A stretch of DNA of 64,000 bases from Turnera subulata (GCA_028386065.3 JAKUCV010002457.1:30483-94482), one strand, 5' to 3'; positions 23,331 through 35,800 are shown, counted from the stretch's first letter. A program made the numbers and translations. Notes: generated by a model from the letters alone, not told the origin.

Positions 23331-23873
23331 GTTGGTGTTGTCTTTTTTAGAATTGATGGGTTGTTTTGTTTGTTAAATTAGTTGAGGAAGGAAAGGGCAA
23401 AAGGGATGCTGTTTTCTGGGCGGTTTTTGTCTTTTCAATATCGACTCATTCGACGACATTGGACAGTGGATGGAAGAACAACACAAGACCTTTTTTTTCT
23501 TTTTTTTGGGACAGGAACAACACAAGTTAAACAACAATACTAAGGGATGTGATGCAAGTACGAATTAGTAGTAGGTACTAGGTAGTGGTATGGTACTGGT
23601 GGTAGTCGACAAACAAAGAATAGTAGTGGGGGTGGTAGTGATTAGTGGGCTGTACTGTTGTCTGTCTCCCCCCTCCAACCCACCTTGGCTTTTACCATTG
23701 TTAGGCCAACTCCCACCATTACCCCATCCAATCGCACGCAGCAGCTTTTCCTCTCTCCAAAGTACTAATTTTGACTATTTGGATATAGATAATCTTTTTT
23801 GGATGATATGATATCATAAATAATTAAGGCATTCATTCTCCTTTGTTCTTAAAATTAATTAAAAACCTATCAT
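23331..23873. other. Upstream intergenic DNA
   Basis: I see only simple-sequence runs and no gene. The short frames at 23143-23376 and 23590-23811 are G/T-rich without recognisable motifs. Confidence 0.4.
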
Positions 23874-23963
23874 CCGGATGGTGGCCCAGTGGCAAAGTCT
23901 TAGCTTGCCATCTTTAGGATTCGGATTCGAGTCTCAGAAGATCACACTGTGGAGTTCCATCTT
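23874..23963 (+). mobile_element. tRNA-derived SINE head, cut by the copia-1 LTR
   Basis: GGATGGTGGCCCAGTGG contains an A-box-like TGGCCCAGTGG. GGATTCGAGTC, about 40 nt later, is B-box-like. The sequence is not a full tRNA cloverleaf. It stops at the copia LTR start (23964). Diagnosed as a plant SINE 5' part by the internal Pol III promoter boxes; family unknown. Confidence 0.6.
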
Positions 23964-24098
23964 TGTTATAAAATAAAAGGTGATGAACAATAAAATAAAA
24001 GGAATAAATTATTAGGGAGAGAATTTATTTATTAAAAGTATATATCACCATATCAAACTGACTCATAATGTAGACATTTTTATTTATATGCCATTGCA
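23964..24098 (-). repeat. copia-1 3' LTR
   Basis: TGTTATAAAATAAAA...CATTGCA on the plus strand, 135 bp, TG...CA. It matches the split right LTR over its whole length. Confidence 0.8.
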
Positions 24099-24386
24099 AT
24101 ACTCCCCAATGAATGTCATTGTATTTTAGATAGAATATGCTTTTGAAATAAATGCCTCGTTAGCAGTGCGTATTCCACTCCACCTGATTTTGGCATCACT
24201 TGATATCTCGAATCATCCATAAACCAATCTTCTTCATCAATTCTTCAAAAGTTGTAGTAGGAATTGATTTTGTAATAAATCTGTTAAATGTCACTTGAAT
24301 GATTCTTTGATGTATCCTCCCTTCAATTGTGCAATGCAGTTAGCATTATCTTCATAAATTGTCATTGTAACATCTTCCTCGCCAAC

Positions 24387-25205
24387 CGGGGGGGGGGGGG
24401 CGTTCATGGCCCTCCCTAAAATTTGGGAAATGACTAAGGGTAAAATAGTAATTTTTGCATTTTATTAAGTAAAAAGTATAAATATTTTTAATTTATCACT
24501 TCTTTAAACTAAATTTATTTATTATTGTCCAAATCTTTATGTGAGTATCCCAAGATTACCGTGAGCGTTTTGAAACAATTAAAGCATTGATGACTTACCA
24601 TTATTTTATATGCATAACTTACCTATTTTATCTTGTTTACTTTTTAAAATTTATTTAACCACTAGATAATACAATTTCTCTATAAATAGGGATCAAGTCT
24701 AGAGAAAAAATGTTAATAACTTTATAGTAAATTTTGTATAACATTTTTTGTCAAAACATCATATTTTTTATTGAAAATTTAAATTAAAAAACTAATTATC
24801 TAATTAAATTCTGGTTGAAAACATATTATATTATTATTGTTATTTTTGTGAAATATTTTAATAACTTTAAATTTAATTTCAGAAATATTTTACTAATCAA
24901 ATTTGATATATATTTGTTTTTGCCCACGCTTCAATTATTTCATACATTTGTGCAATATCAATTAAAAATTCATGGCTAACAACTAATGATTAACCTTTAC
25001 AACTATGATTTAGAATATAATTTTTTAATTCTAATTCTAGAATTTTATATCATAATTTTTTTATTTAATTAAATTCTAAAATTATATTTTATTATATTTA
25101 AAAAAATTATAATATATATTTTTTATATATACACTCGATTAGTATCCGAAAAAAATTGTATATAAACTTGGCCCCCCCTACTCGTAAATCCTGGATCCGC
25201 CCCTA
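24387..25205 (-). mobile_element. hAT-like non-autonomous element with 8-bp TSD
   Basis: This 819-bp AT-rich insert has TCGCCAAC repeated exactly at 24379-24386 and 25206-25213. The right end, read inward, is AGGGGCGGATCCAGGAT, which is typical of plant hAT termini. The left end has a run of G that probably replaced the matching terminus. There is no transposase. Confidence 0.75.
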
Positions 25206-26154
25206 TCGCCAACTAATCCATATGAATCTTGACTATGTTGCATCATCGATCTTAGCCAAACATATTCTCGATTGACTTCATGTAAGGCCACAATTTCTGC
25301 ATTATTTGAAGAAGTATCCACGATACTTTGTTTTGTGGTTGCCATGATACTTCATGTATTTGTCTGTACTTTATATGGATCAAATAAATGGCTTGCATCT
25401 GCAAAATAAATTTTATTCTCCTTGGACTCACAAAGTTAAAATAATTTTATGTTATATCTTGCTAATAAGTTTTATCGCAAAAGCTTCAGGCTTTATGTTA
25501 CTAGCAAGATAAACTGCACCACAATATGGTACTTCAAGACCAATCTAATCTTTGCGAGATTTTTCTTCTCAAAATCTTTCATTAAAACATAGCAGAGATT
25601 TGGAAACTTCTTCAGGAGTTCCAATAGTATTTAAATCAAATAAAAATGATGAAAAAAAATCATATGTTGATTAAGATACCACAACAATATCTAGATCATC
25701 AATAGCAATAATAAATTCACACATATATCGCTTAAGTAAAACACATAGAGCATATATGCAAGAATAATTATACTACACATACCCAAATTGGTTCAAACCA
25801 CGTAAAGATCAATTTAGTTTAATTGAATATATATATCTCGGGAATTAGTTGCTTCAGGCAACATGAATCCTTCAAGGATTCTCATATATATGTCATGACT
25901 TATGGATCTATACAAATAGGCTGTAATAGCATCCATTAGATGCATTTTTAGTTTTTCATGTATTGCCAGACTTATCAAATACTGAAAAATGATTACATCC
26001 ATCACAGGGGAGTATGTCTCCTCATAATCACTACCAGGTCATTTGGTAAAACCTTGTGCGACAAGCCGTGCTTTATATCTCACTATTTCATTTTATTCGT
26101 TTTTTTTTTTGCACAAATACCCATTTGTAATCGACCGATTTTACACCATAAGGT

Positions 26155-27521
26155 TGTAACGCCCCGAATTTCGTTAATTGATTTTTACAGAATTTTCAAA
26201 TTTTTTTTGGTATTTAATTTCCACATTTACCCTTGTGGAATTTCCGGGATTCTTGGTCAAGAAAATTATTACTCTTTTAATTTATTTTCCTTGGGAATAT
26301 AAATTTAAAAGTCAAAATTTGTCCTTGGTTCGGGTTTTGTTGGAGTAAATGTGTCTCGGGGCTTGACGCGGAGTTTTTAGTAGTTTGGGTCAAAACTACG
26401 TCGTTTTGGGGAAAAGAGAAAAAAAAAAAGAAAAAAACGTTGACTGGCCAGGGCGGGTTGACCGCGCCTAAGCCAAAACGAAACGACGTCGTTTTGGCTA
26501 GGCCGGCCAAACCCTAGGCCTCCTTCTTTTCTTTTTCCTTCTCTTTTTCTCCATTCTTTTTCTTCTCTTCCCTTTTCTCTCCCGGCCGCCTCCATGCTCC
26601 CATTCCCTCTCTTCCCTTGTTTTTCCAAACCGCTGCCACCAATTTCCCCCTTCTCACTTCCTCTTCTTCTTCATCCTTCCTTCGGGCCACCGTCACACTT
26701 GTACACGCCGTCGCCCCAGTTCAGGTCGAGCCGCCGTTGTCGAGCTGAGGGAGGAGGCGGGGGTCCGGTTCAAGGTCGGGGCTCGGACTTGCAGCGTGAC
26801 GGAGAGCCGATGCTGCTCGTGTCGCCGTCTGGTAAGCTTGCCTCGCCACTCTCGTGGCGACACGAGCAGCATCGGCACTCTGTCACGCTGCAAGTCCGAG
26901 CCCCGACCTTGAACCGGACCCCCGCCTCCTCCCTCAGCTCGACAACGGCGGCTCGACCTGAACTGGGGCGACGGCGTGTACAAGTGTGACGGTGGCCCGA
27001 AGGAAGGATGAAGAAGAAGAGGAAGTGAGAAGGGGGAAATTGGTGGCAGCGGTTTGGAAAAATAAGGGAAGAGAGGGAATGGGAGCATGGAGGCGGCCGG
27101 GAGAGAAAAGGGAAGAGAAGAAAAAGAATGGAGAAAAAGAGAAGGAAAAAGAAAAGAAGGAGGCCTAGGGTTTGGCCGGCCTAGCCAAAACGACGTCGTT
27201 TCGTTTTGGCTTAGGCGCGGTCAACCCGCCCTGGCCAGTCAACGTTTTTTTTTTTTTCTCTTTTCCCCAAAACGACGTAGTTTCGACCCAAGCTACTAAA
27301 AACTCCGCGTCAAGCCCCGAGACACATTTACTCTAACAAAACCCAAACCAAGGACAAATTTCGACTTTTAAATTTATATTCCCAAGGAAAATAAATTAAA
27401 AGAGTAATAATTTTCTTGACCAAGAATCCCGGAAATTCCACAAGGGTAAATGTGGAAATTAAATACCAAAAAAATTTTGAAAATTCTGTAAAAATCAATT
27501 AACGAAATTCGGGGCGTTACA
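26155..27521. mobile_element. Palindromic LTR element (two U3 ends) with 5-bp TSD
   Basis: Both termini are TGTAACGCCCCGAATTTCG read inward. Arms of about 670 bp are roughly 98% identical around a 30-nt centre (about 26826-26855). AAGGT flanks it exactly (26150-26154, 27522-27526), and the copia RT frame continues across. Each arm looks like the first part of a Del-like LTR: TGTAAC start, AT-rich part, pyrimidine tract, GC-rich exon-like part and a CTG-GTAAG splice-donor-like site just before the turn. Opposite-strand frames are identical because of the palindrome and are not evidence of genes. Confidence 0.88.
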
Positions 27522-27670
27522 AAGGTGTTGGGATTATAGGCCCAAAAACTTCTCGCTTCATAAGCGAGTGTAACTCAGCCTTAATTTTGTCTCTTAATTT
27601 TGGCCAATCATTTCTCCGCCGGCATTCATGAACTGATTTTGGCTTATGATCCTCATTTCCTTTCATAATA

Positions 27671-29090
27671 TTTAGTGCTATATTATATGCAAAATTCCGT
27701 CGACGGTTATTTCACGTCGGTTCCATTTTGTTCCTGACACAATATAATAGAACGAGATCTCATTATTTTTATTTATTTCAGGTACCTGAATTACTTCTGA
27801 AACTTTGTCAATTATGTCAGAAACCTCTTATGGAGGATTTTCCTCTTCTTGAGGACTTTCAATTTGAACCTCTATTGGAGGTTTTATTTTCTCGCTGGGG
27901 CCATCTTGTTTCTTTGCTCCTTTCTTTTGTCGAGAATTTTTATCTTTGGAACCGAGTAGTCTTCTACGCTTCTGGTGTGCTTTAGATTCATTTGCATTCT
28001 TTGATTGTTTTCCAGGAACATCAATTTGAATAGGAGCATCTGCAGCTGGTATATAAGATTTGGTCACTCTATTTAGATCAGCAAATGTGTCTCGCAATTG
28101 ATTTATCAAATTTTGCAATGAATCACTTTTGAACTTCAAGTTCACACTAATTTATTCGAGGATCAAAAAATTGATATTGATATAGCATTTCAATAATCTC
28201 TTGGTCCAGCTGCTCATTTTGCCCCCTAATGTTGGGTAAACACTTTTATTACATTAACAATAAGCAAATCTTGTTGTAAATAAATCTCCAATCAATGGTT
28301 TCAATTATTTTTGTAACTGATGGAGATTCATACCCAACATATATTCCCATTCTTCTTTAAGAACCAATTTACTATGTTGTACAACTAATGGTCCAAAGAT
28401 GGGAGATATTAGGTTCGTGACCATGAACCAATTGAATAGGAGAGAGCTTATGATAATTTGTTGGCCTGATGCGCATAATGCTTGCTAGAAGCAAAATAGC
28501 ATGTCCCCAAGTAATAATGAGGAGTTTCCATGTCATCAATAATGACCTTACAATTAATTGGAAACATTTGATAAACGGTTTTGCTAGACCATTTTTGGTG
28601 TGAACAAAAACTACAGGATGTTCAACCATAAATCCAATTGACATATTATAACTAAATTCACCAGCATTATCAAGGCTCATAGTCTTCATAGCATGATTAG
28701 GGAAGTGTGCTCACAATTTGATTAAATGTAATAATAAGCGCGCAAATGCCAAATTGCATGAAGACAATAAGCACACACATGCGACCATCTAGTCGATGCA
28801 TCGATTAAAACCATAAAATGCCTAAATGGTACACACAGCGGATGTATATATCCGCAAATATTTCTCTGAATTCTTTCTAAAGAACGTTGGTGATTCTAGG
28901 TCAATCTTATTATATGCAGACCAAATAATTAATTTTTTTTTCTTGTGAGCAAGCAAGCACATGAAAATTCATTGGATTGGAAATATTTCTGGTTTTTCAA
29001 TGAACGACCAAATGAATTTTCAATAATTTCACGAATCATTATTGATCCGGGATGGCTCAACCGGTCTTGCCAAACAGTAAATCCATCAGC
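27671..29090 (-). pseudogene. copia-1 integrase and linker
   Basis: From high to low coordinate: GAG-pre-integrase block LSHPGSIMIREIIENSFGRS (29060-28985); CGYIHPLC and IDASTRWSHVC (28880-28780); LDNAGEFSYN (28680-28645); VEHPVVFVHTKNGLA; AWGHAILLLAS-like block; HGHEPNISHL (28410-28380); the C-terminal segment; and linker RVTKSYIPAADAPIQIDVPG (28070-28010). Frameshifts divide it. The DNAGEF Asp and surrounding fold residues identify the D,D35E integrase. Confidence 0.85.
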
Positions 29091-29439
29091 CAACTTCTAG
29101 TTGGTGCCATCTTCAGGCTGTGCAAACTATATATTTAATAATTTAAGAAAAATTATTTGCCAGCTCCAAGCTGTTATATACCAGCTTCAGGCTGTTGTGT
29201 ACCAGTATTAAATTACTGTGTGCCACTCATAATTGATGATGGAAAATCAAAGTGATTGAACAATTATTAATGTGATGGAAAACTTTTTCAAAAAACAAAT
29301 CCTTGAAGATTGAAAAAACTTTGGAGTTTTGTGAAAAATAATTCACATTTCTAATCACCGAAATTTTTCTTGGATCTTTTTGGAGACAGAAAAAGGGTCT
29401 ACATTTGAAAAAAAGATATCTTGCTTTCTAAGCTTAGAG

Positions 29440-29447
29440 TATAAGAG
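29440..29447 (+). promoter_or_regulatory. TATA-like box of antisense gene 2, copia-1 copy
   Basis: TATAAGAG in the context TTAGAGTATAAGAGGGG aligns with AAGAGTATAAAAGACGG of T1 and T2. It lies 66 nt before the ATG. Confidence 0.45.
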
Positions 29448-29505
29448 GGGAGGAGAGTTATGTGGTGGAAAACAGAAAGATTCAGAAAAACACAACGAGA
29501 TAAAG

Positions 29506-30188
29506 ATGCCTCCCCTGACTACTGTCTTCTTTGTTGAGGGTGCCTCTCTTGGAAGGAGGAACAGGTTAGCATATAGTTTGGTGAATGAGCAGTATGAGGA
29601 ATTACCGAGTGAGCTCACAAGAATTTCTCGTTTGGTTTTCGTTGATGAGCTCTATTCGTCTAGGTTCTTTGTAACTCCTATGGAAGAAACTTGCTTCGTA
29701 GAGGACCAAGGCAACCTAAGGGTTTCTTTTTATGGCTCAGCTAATTAAATTATGTTTTTCATTTCTGTAAGACTTCAGGAATTCCAGCTAGAGCCTTCTT
29801 GTCAATTTTTGAATTAGAGTAGTTATTATCAAGTTTTCATGATGGCTCGGAGTGTCCCTAGAGTGTCTGGGTTACCGCCTACGTGGCCTAAGGTTTGACT
29901 GCTACTATGGGATTACAGGGGAGTAGCCAGACGATCCCAAGATTTCGTGCGTACCTTAAGGGGTCTGAATAATCAGTATAAGCCTAACATGGTACTAATC
30001 TCGAAATTTTGTGGTAACCTGAAGAAAATCATGGAGTCATTCCACTTCGTTTTCCTCCAGCAAATTGGTTCGAGCTTCCCAGCGAGTACAACATGGGTGG
30101 TATGTGGTTCTCTTGGAACAATAGTATTAGGGTCAACATCAACAGTGATGTTCAAAGTTTTAGAGTCAATGTTGTACCCAACAGATAA
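29506..30188 (+). pseudogene. Diverged third copy of antisense gene 2
   Basis: The start is MPPLTTVFFVEGASLGRR, collinear with T1/T2 gene 2 to its end (VNVVPNR then TAA at 30186). Stops at 29746-29748 and in the following 130 bp, and a shift near 30010, make it a pseudogene. Against T1, the 20-codon block LVFVDELYSSRFFVTPMEET has 12 silent and no replacement changes. Codons are T/A-ending here and C/G-ending in T1. The copy is antisense to copia-1 and lies between its gag and integrase, where the protease region should be. Homology with T1/T2 continues about 100 bp past the stop. Confidence 0.85.
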
Positions 30189-30257
30189 AAAATATACATA
30201 AATAATTGTTTAAACTTATGTATGAGAACAATTACCTCTATGTGAGTGTTCTCAAAT

Positions 30258-31000
30258 AATGGACCTATAATGCAGTAATGATATAAATATGCATATTTTC
30301 CCTTTGCCTTGCCATTGTTATAACCATTACGGTCATAGTATTTAGAACAGTTTCTTTCACATCCATGTCCACATCCGCAGCCATGATCAAAATTATAATT
30401 ATATAGTCGCAATTGCTTCAGGGAATGGAGCAAGGTTAATTAGACAGGATTCATAATAGCTCGTTATTTTTGTTCTACCATAATGAGGCATAAAAATAAA
30501 CTCAAATATTTTGCAAATTCTTTTTCACCATATTGCTACTATAGGAGCACATTTGAGGTATGAAAAGTGGAGTGTTTTCTTTTTTTGTATCAGCATCAGT
30601 AATATATTCTCCACACAATTTCATCTGAGAACTTATTCGAAATATAACTGAACTATATTCATGCACAGATTTAAAATCTTGCAACCTCATATGCATACAC
30701 TTGTAATAAAGTCTTGAGAGAATAACCATCTTCTGGTGGTCATAACTTTCTTTTGAATTCTTTCAAAGTTCTGCAGGATTTTTAACAGTAAGACAACCAG
30801 TCTTTTAAACTATCATATAGATGATGGCGAAGGAAACATTACAACTTTCGCCTTACAATAATTTCTTCTAGAAATGTCAAGGGCCTTAAATTCAAGTTTT
30901 ATAATATTGGTCACAATAATAGTAGTAAAATGATAACAAAAGAAATAAAACAAATAATAAGAGTAGTAAAATGATAATATAAAATATGTATTATATATAA
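30258..31000 (-). pseudogene. copia-1 gag
   Basis: The minus strand reads MRLQDFKSVHEYSSVIFRIS then SQMKLCGEYITDAD (about 30690-30590), a typical copia gag (UBN2) block. A Gly/Arg/Asn-rich region follows (30440-30290) that normally precedes the zinc knuckle. The knuckle itself is missing, at the join with the inserted antisense gene copy. Confidence 0.75.
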
Positions 31001-31280
31001 GCTTACTCGATAAATCTTTCAGCAATATTAGTAGGATAATAATATAAAATATGTAATATACATATACTTACTTGATAAATCTTTCAACAATATTAATAGA
31101 ATAATAATATAGAATATTTATACACTTACTCGATAAATCTTTCAGCATTATTAGTAGAATAATAATATAGAATATATAATATATGTATGCTTACTTGATA
31201 AATCTTTCAGCAATGTTAGTAGTATAATAATATAGAATACGTAATATATATATGCTTACTCGATAAATCTTTCAGCAATA
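31001..31280 (-). repeat. Tandem repeats in the copia-1 leader
   Basis: Five AT-rich units of 59-65 bp, each with GATAAATCTTTCA (starts 31009, 31073, 31132, 31197, 31262), lie between the PBS and gag of copia-1. Confidence 0.8.
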
Positions 31281-32065
31281 TAAGTACTATACATGTATAT
31301 ATATAAATGATAATAGTAGTAATGAGAAAAGTTTTAGAAATAATTACCTTAGTTGGATAGAGACTCGTGCTGATAACGTGTTATAAAATAAAACGTGATT
31401 GATGGTATATGTTAGCCGATCTAAATTTTTTTTCACCAACTCAAACTTTAAAGTTTGAGTCCAAGTAGGATTAGGAGTAGCTTAGTATTCTAGTCTTAGA
31501 ACTTGTATAAATAAAGGTGTACCCCTTATGTATTATTATCATATTTTAATTGAAAAATTATTTCACTCGGAGCCAATGGTGCCTTACCGGAGATAGAGCT
31601 TTACTCTCTCCCACACCTGTTTTTTTCTCACCTCCCTCCTCATCTGATAGATCGTCTCCAGGCGAGTCCATCGCTTCAGTTTCGCCGCCGGTCTCCAGTG
31701 CACGCGCTGCCACTCGCCGCCGGGAGCTGCTACCGCTTCGCCCACGCACCTTTTTCCAGCCGCGTGTGCGCCGCCTCCGGCCACCTTCTGACGATGTGAG
31801 TTCACCAGCAGCATCACCTAGCCTTTCCGACCAAAGCCCAAGGGTTTTCAGGCTTGGTTAATTTTTTTCGACGAGTCTTTTCCGGTGTCTTGGACGTTTT
31901 TCTGCTTCCGTTTCTGCTCCGGTTTGGGTTCCAGCCTCATCACCCACCTTTTTCCGACCTGTTGCAGTCCTTTCTTTTCTCCGTCCGACTTTTCGGCAAC
32001 CGGATTCCGGCGAGCTACTGTTCACGAGACAATATTTCTTTCCTGCCTATTGCCTTTAATTTACA

Positions 32066-32874
32066 ATGACAAAAGAAAAAAACAAACAAACTGGTGCTGT
32101 CAACTCTACCGGTGACATTAGAAACTCTAATCACCCTTTTGTGCAAATTAGCTCTGTTAGATTGGATGGATGCGATACTTATTTAGCGTGGTCCAGATCC
32201 AATTTACTCTTTATCAAAGCTAAGAAATTGCAGGGATATATTAATGGAGAAATGACAAAACCAGAGGCATCTAGCTCGATGTTCAGTCAATGGGACTCTG
32301 ATAATTCCCTCGTTATGGGATGGCTTTTGAACTCTATGCAACCACAACTTGCCAGACAATACCTTTTCATGGACACGGCTGCCAAGATTTGGAAGGCTGG
32401 TGAGCTTACTTATTCCCGCTCTGGACATGATGCTCAAATCTTTGACATTCGTAAAGGATTCACAACACCAAACAAGGTACTATGATTGTTGATCAATATT
32501 ATTCTAAATTGGAGTGTCTCTGGCAGGAATTAGATTATTTTCAAACTTTTCAAGCAACTTGTCCAGCGGATGCCAAAAAGTTCCAGACAATGATAGAGAA
32601 GGAGCGGGTTTATGACTTTCTAGCTGGACTAAACAGTGAATATGATCCAATAAGAGCGCAGGTCCTTCGAAGTGTTCCTTTTCCAAAGCGGGGTGAAGCT
32701 TTTTCTCAAGTTCAGCAGGAGGAAGGGAGAAGAAGTGTTATACTTTATCAGCCTCCCCAAGAGAAATCAGGTTTTGCAGCCAGAGAGGCCCCCAAATCGT
32801 TGCAAGTTAATGCTTCAGAACAACTTCACTGTGACTACTATGGCAAACTTAGGCATACCAAGGAGCATTGTTAG
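32066..32874 (+). pseudogene. copia-2 gag
   Basis: It starts MTKEKNKQTGAVN; a core SVRLDGCDTYLAWSRSNLLF is followed by the MGWLLNSM block. A frameshift near 32480 leads into YYSKLECLWQELDYF, then DFLAGLNSEYDPIRAQVL. The knuckle reads CDYYGKLRHTKEHC, in which the second zinc-binding Cys is Tyr. A TAG follows at 32872. Confidence 0.88.
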
Positions 32875-35800
32875 AAATTACATGGCCGACCAACCAGAGG
32901 TCATCCAGGAAAACGATTCCCTACTAAAGCACAGGCTCATTTGACTGATGTTGTTGACCAATCTTCTGCTCCTTTGACAGAGGCTGTTGACTCTCTCTCA
33001 TCTACAAATATTCAAAGCTTAAAACATCTTCTTTCACAGCTTAGTTCACCTCCTAGTGCTACTTCCAATTTTGTGCAATTAAGTACTGCTTTTATTGCTA
33101 AATTTGATTCATGGATAATTGATTTTGGTGCAAATAGACACATGTCAGACTCTTTCCAAAATCTTTTTCATAATTATTCTCCTTGTCAAACACCTGCCAA
33201 AGTTTGCATTGCTGATGGGTCTTCAGCACCTGTTTCTGGTTTAGGTTCTATTGTTTGTACTCCTAATATTGAGCTCTCCTCTGTCCTTCATGTTCCTCAA
33301 TTTCCTGTTAATCTCTTGTCTGTTAGTGCTACTACTAAAGATCTCAATTGTAAAATTGAATTCTTTCCTGATCATTATGTTCTTCGGGACCTTCACACGG
33401 GAAAGACGATTGGCAGTGGTAGGGTGCATGATGGCTTATATATGTTTGAGAACAGTTCAAATGGTGGTGCAACTAGTCAGGCTCTTGTGGGTAGTCAGGC
33501 TTTTCTAGGTAGAACTCTAGACATCAATTCTGAAATTATGCAGTGGCATCGACGCGGTTAGGGCATCCGTCGTTTTTTGTTTTAGAAAAACTTTATCCTA
33601 GTTTATTTTCCAAAACACGGTTTGATTCTCTCGTTTGTGATGCTTGTGAGTATGCTAAACATACCAAAAACCATTATCCTCTAAGTGCCAATAAAAATAC
33701 TATTCCTTTTATGACTGTTCACTCTGATATTTGGGGTCCTACACAAACTCCTTTATCTGGTAATCGATGGTTTGTTACTTTCATTGATTGTTATACTAGG
33801 ATAACATGGGTTTATTTACTCAAAGCTAAGAGTGATGTTTTTTCTTGTTTTCAATCCTTTCACATGATGGTACTTACCCAATTTAATGCCAAGATTAAGA
33901 CTTCGAAGACTGATAATGGCACAGAATACATAGAAAGACGGTTTCAAAGCTATTTAGAATCTTATGGTATTCTTCATCAAACCAGTTGTCCTTACACTAG
34001 TGCTCAAAATGGTGTTGCTGAACGGAAAAATCGACAACTTTTGGAAGTGGCTCGATCTCTTTTATTTACCATGAATCGTCCTAAACCCTATTGGAGTGAT
34101 GCCGTTCTTACTGCAGCTTACCTAATCAATCGCATGCCACTTAGAGCCCTCAATTTTAAGGCTCCTTTAGAGCTCCTACTAGGTAAGACTGCCTATACTG
34201 TTTCCCCTAAAATATTTGGTTGTGTGTGTTTTGTTCATACACGTAATGTTGAAAAGTTAGACCCTCGAGCTCTCAAGTGTGTCTTTCTTGGATATTCTCC
34301 AACCCAGAAAGGTTACCGATGTTACCATCCTCCTTCTCACAAGTTTTTTGTCAGTATGGATGTAACCTTTAGAGAGTCTGAGTCTTATTTTCTTTCCACC
34401 CACACACCTCCTCAGGGGGAAAATAGTGATAACCATGAGGTGTTAGTTCCTACTTCGAAAATTTTAAATGATTCTATTTTTTGGGAAATTCCTACTCAGG
34501 GGGAGAAGACTGTAAGTCTTTTCGACAGACTTGATTTGTGGGTATACTCGAGGAAAAATTCTATGAAAGAGGCCTTCTTGCAACCGTCTCCTCGCCAAGA
34601 ATCTTCTCCTGTTGTTGAATCTCCTGGTGAGTTATCTCCCATTAATCCATTGGATTTACCCATTGCTCAGAGAAAAAGGGTTAGAACTTGTACCAAATAT
34701 TCTATCTCTAATTTTGTCTCTTATGATTCATTGTCTCCTTCCTATAGAGCCTTTGCCTTATCTATTTCTTCTATGTCTATTCCCCAGGATTGGAAAAAAG
34801 CAGTCCAAAATCCAAAATGGAAGGAAGCTATGGTTGAAGAAATCAGAGCTCTGCATAAAAATCAGACATGGGATCTGGTTGATTATCCTTCTGATAAAAA
34901 ATTAGTTGGTTGCAAATGGGTATTTATCGTAAAGCACAAAGTGGATGGTTCAATTGAGAGATATAAAGCAAGATTGGTAGCGAAAGGATTCACTCAGACT
35001 TATGGGGTGGACTACCAAGAGACATTTGCTCCTGTTGCTAAAATGAATACCATCAAAATTTTGTTATCTTGTGCGGCCAACCTTGATTGGGATTTGCAGT
35101 AGTTTGGTGTCAAAAATACTTTCTTGCATGGAGACTTGGAAGAAGAAGTTTATATGGAGAATCCTCCTAGTTTTGGAAGTGAAAACACTCAAGGAAAGGT
35201 CTGTAGGCTGAAAAAGGCTCTATATGGGTTAAAACAATCACCTAGGGCATGGTTTGATAGATTTAGTAAAGCCATGATCCATTTTGGTTATCAGCAGAGT
35301 AATGCCGATCATACCCTATTTTTCAAGCATGACAGGGGTAAGATTACTCTTCTTATTGTTTATTTTGATGATATTGTGATGACAGGAGATGATACAGAAG
35401 AGATATTTTGCCTAAAAAGGCAGTTAGTGCAGGAATTTGAAATCAAAGAGCTTGGAAAGTTACAATATTTCCTAGGTATTGAAGTAGCAAGATCTGCAAA
35501 GGGAATCTTTATTTCCCAAAGGAAGTACATTTTAGATCTTGTGGAGGAAATAGGAATGCTAGGTTGTAAACCAACAGAATCACCTATTGAAAGCAATCAC
35601 AGACTGCAAGCAGGAATTGAAAAAATAGTTGATAAAGAACGGTATCGGAGACTTGTTGGAAAGCTCATTTACCTTTCACACACTAAACCTGACATAGCTT
35701 ATATTGTCAGTGTTGTAAGTCAGTTCATGCATGATCCACGAGAATCACATATGCATGCAGTTCTTCGTATACTTAGGTAACTTAAGTCTGCACCAGGCAA

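Larger units (their letters stand above)
24104..27670 (-). pseudogene. copia-1 reverse transcriptase and RNase H remnants
   Basis: The minus strand carries RNase H pieces on both sides of the hAT-like insert (IYEDNANCIAQLKGG, about 24375-24310). RT pieces follow: HEKLKMHLMDAITAYLYRS at 25900-25960, RYKARLVAQGF at about 26070 and YKWVFVQ at about 26125. Across the palindrome, the start of RT appears at 27530-27670 (KREVFGPIIPTP, immediately before the insertion). The joins on both sides of each insertion continue the same protein, which confirms the insert boundaries. The YxDD motif is not readable. Confidence 0.8.

Noticed and set aside
23874..23950. Functional tRNA gene
   Set aside because: A- and B-box-like words are present but there is no cloverleaf or acceptor pairing; a SINE head fits better.
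26594..27088. Two identical 131-codon frames on opposite strands
   Set aside because: They arise from the palindrome; the sequence is LTR leader-like and low in complexity.
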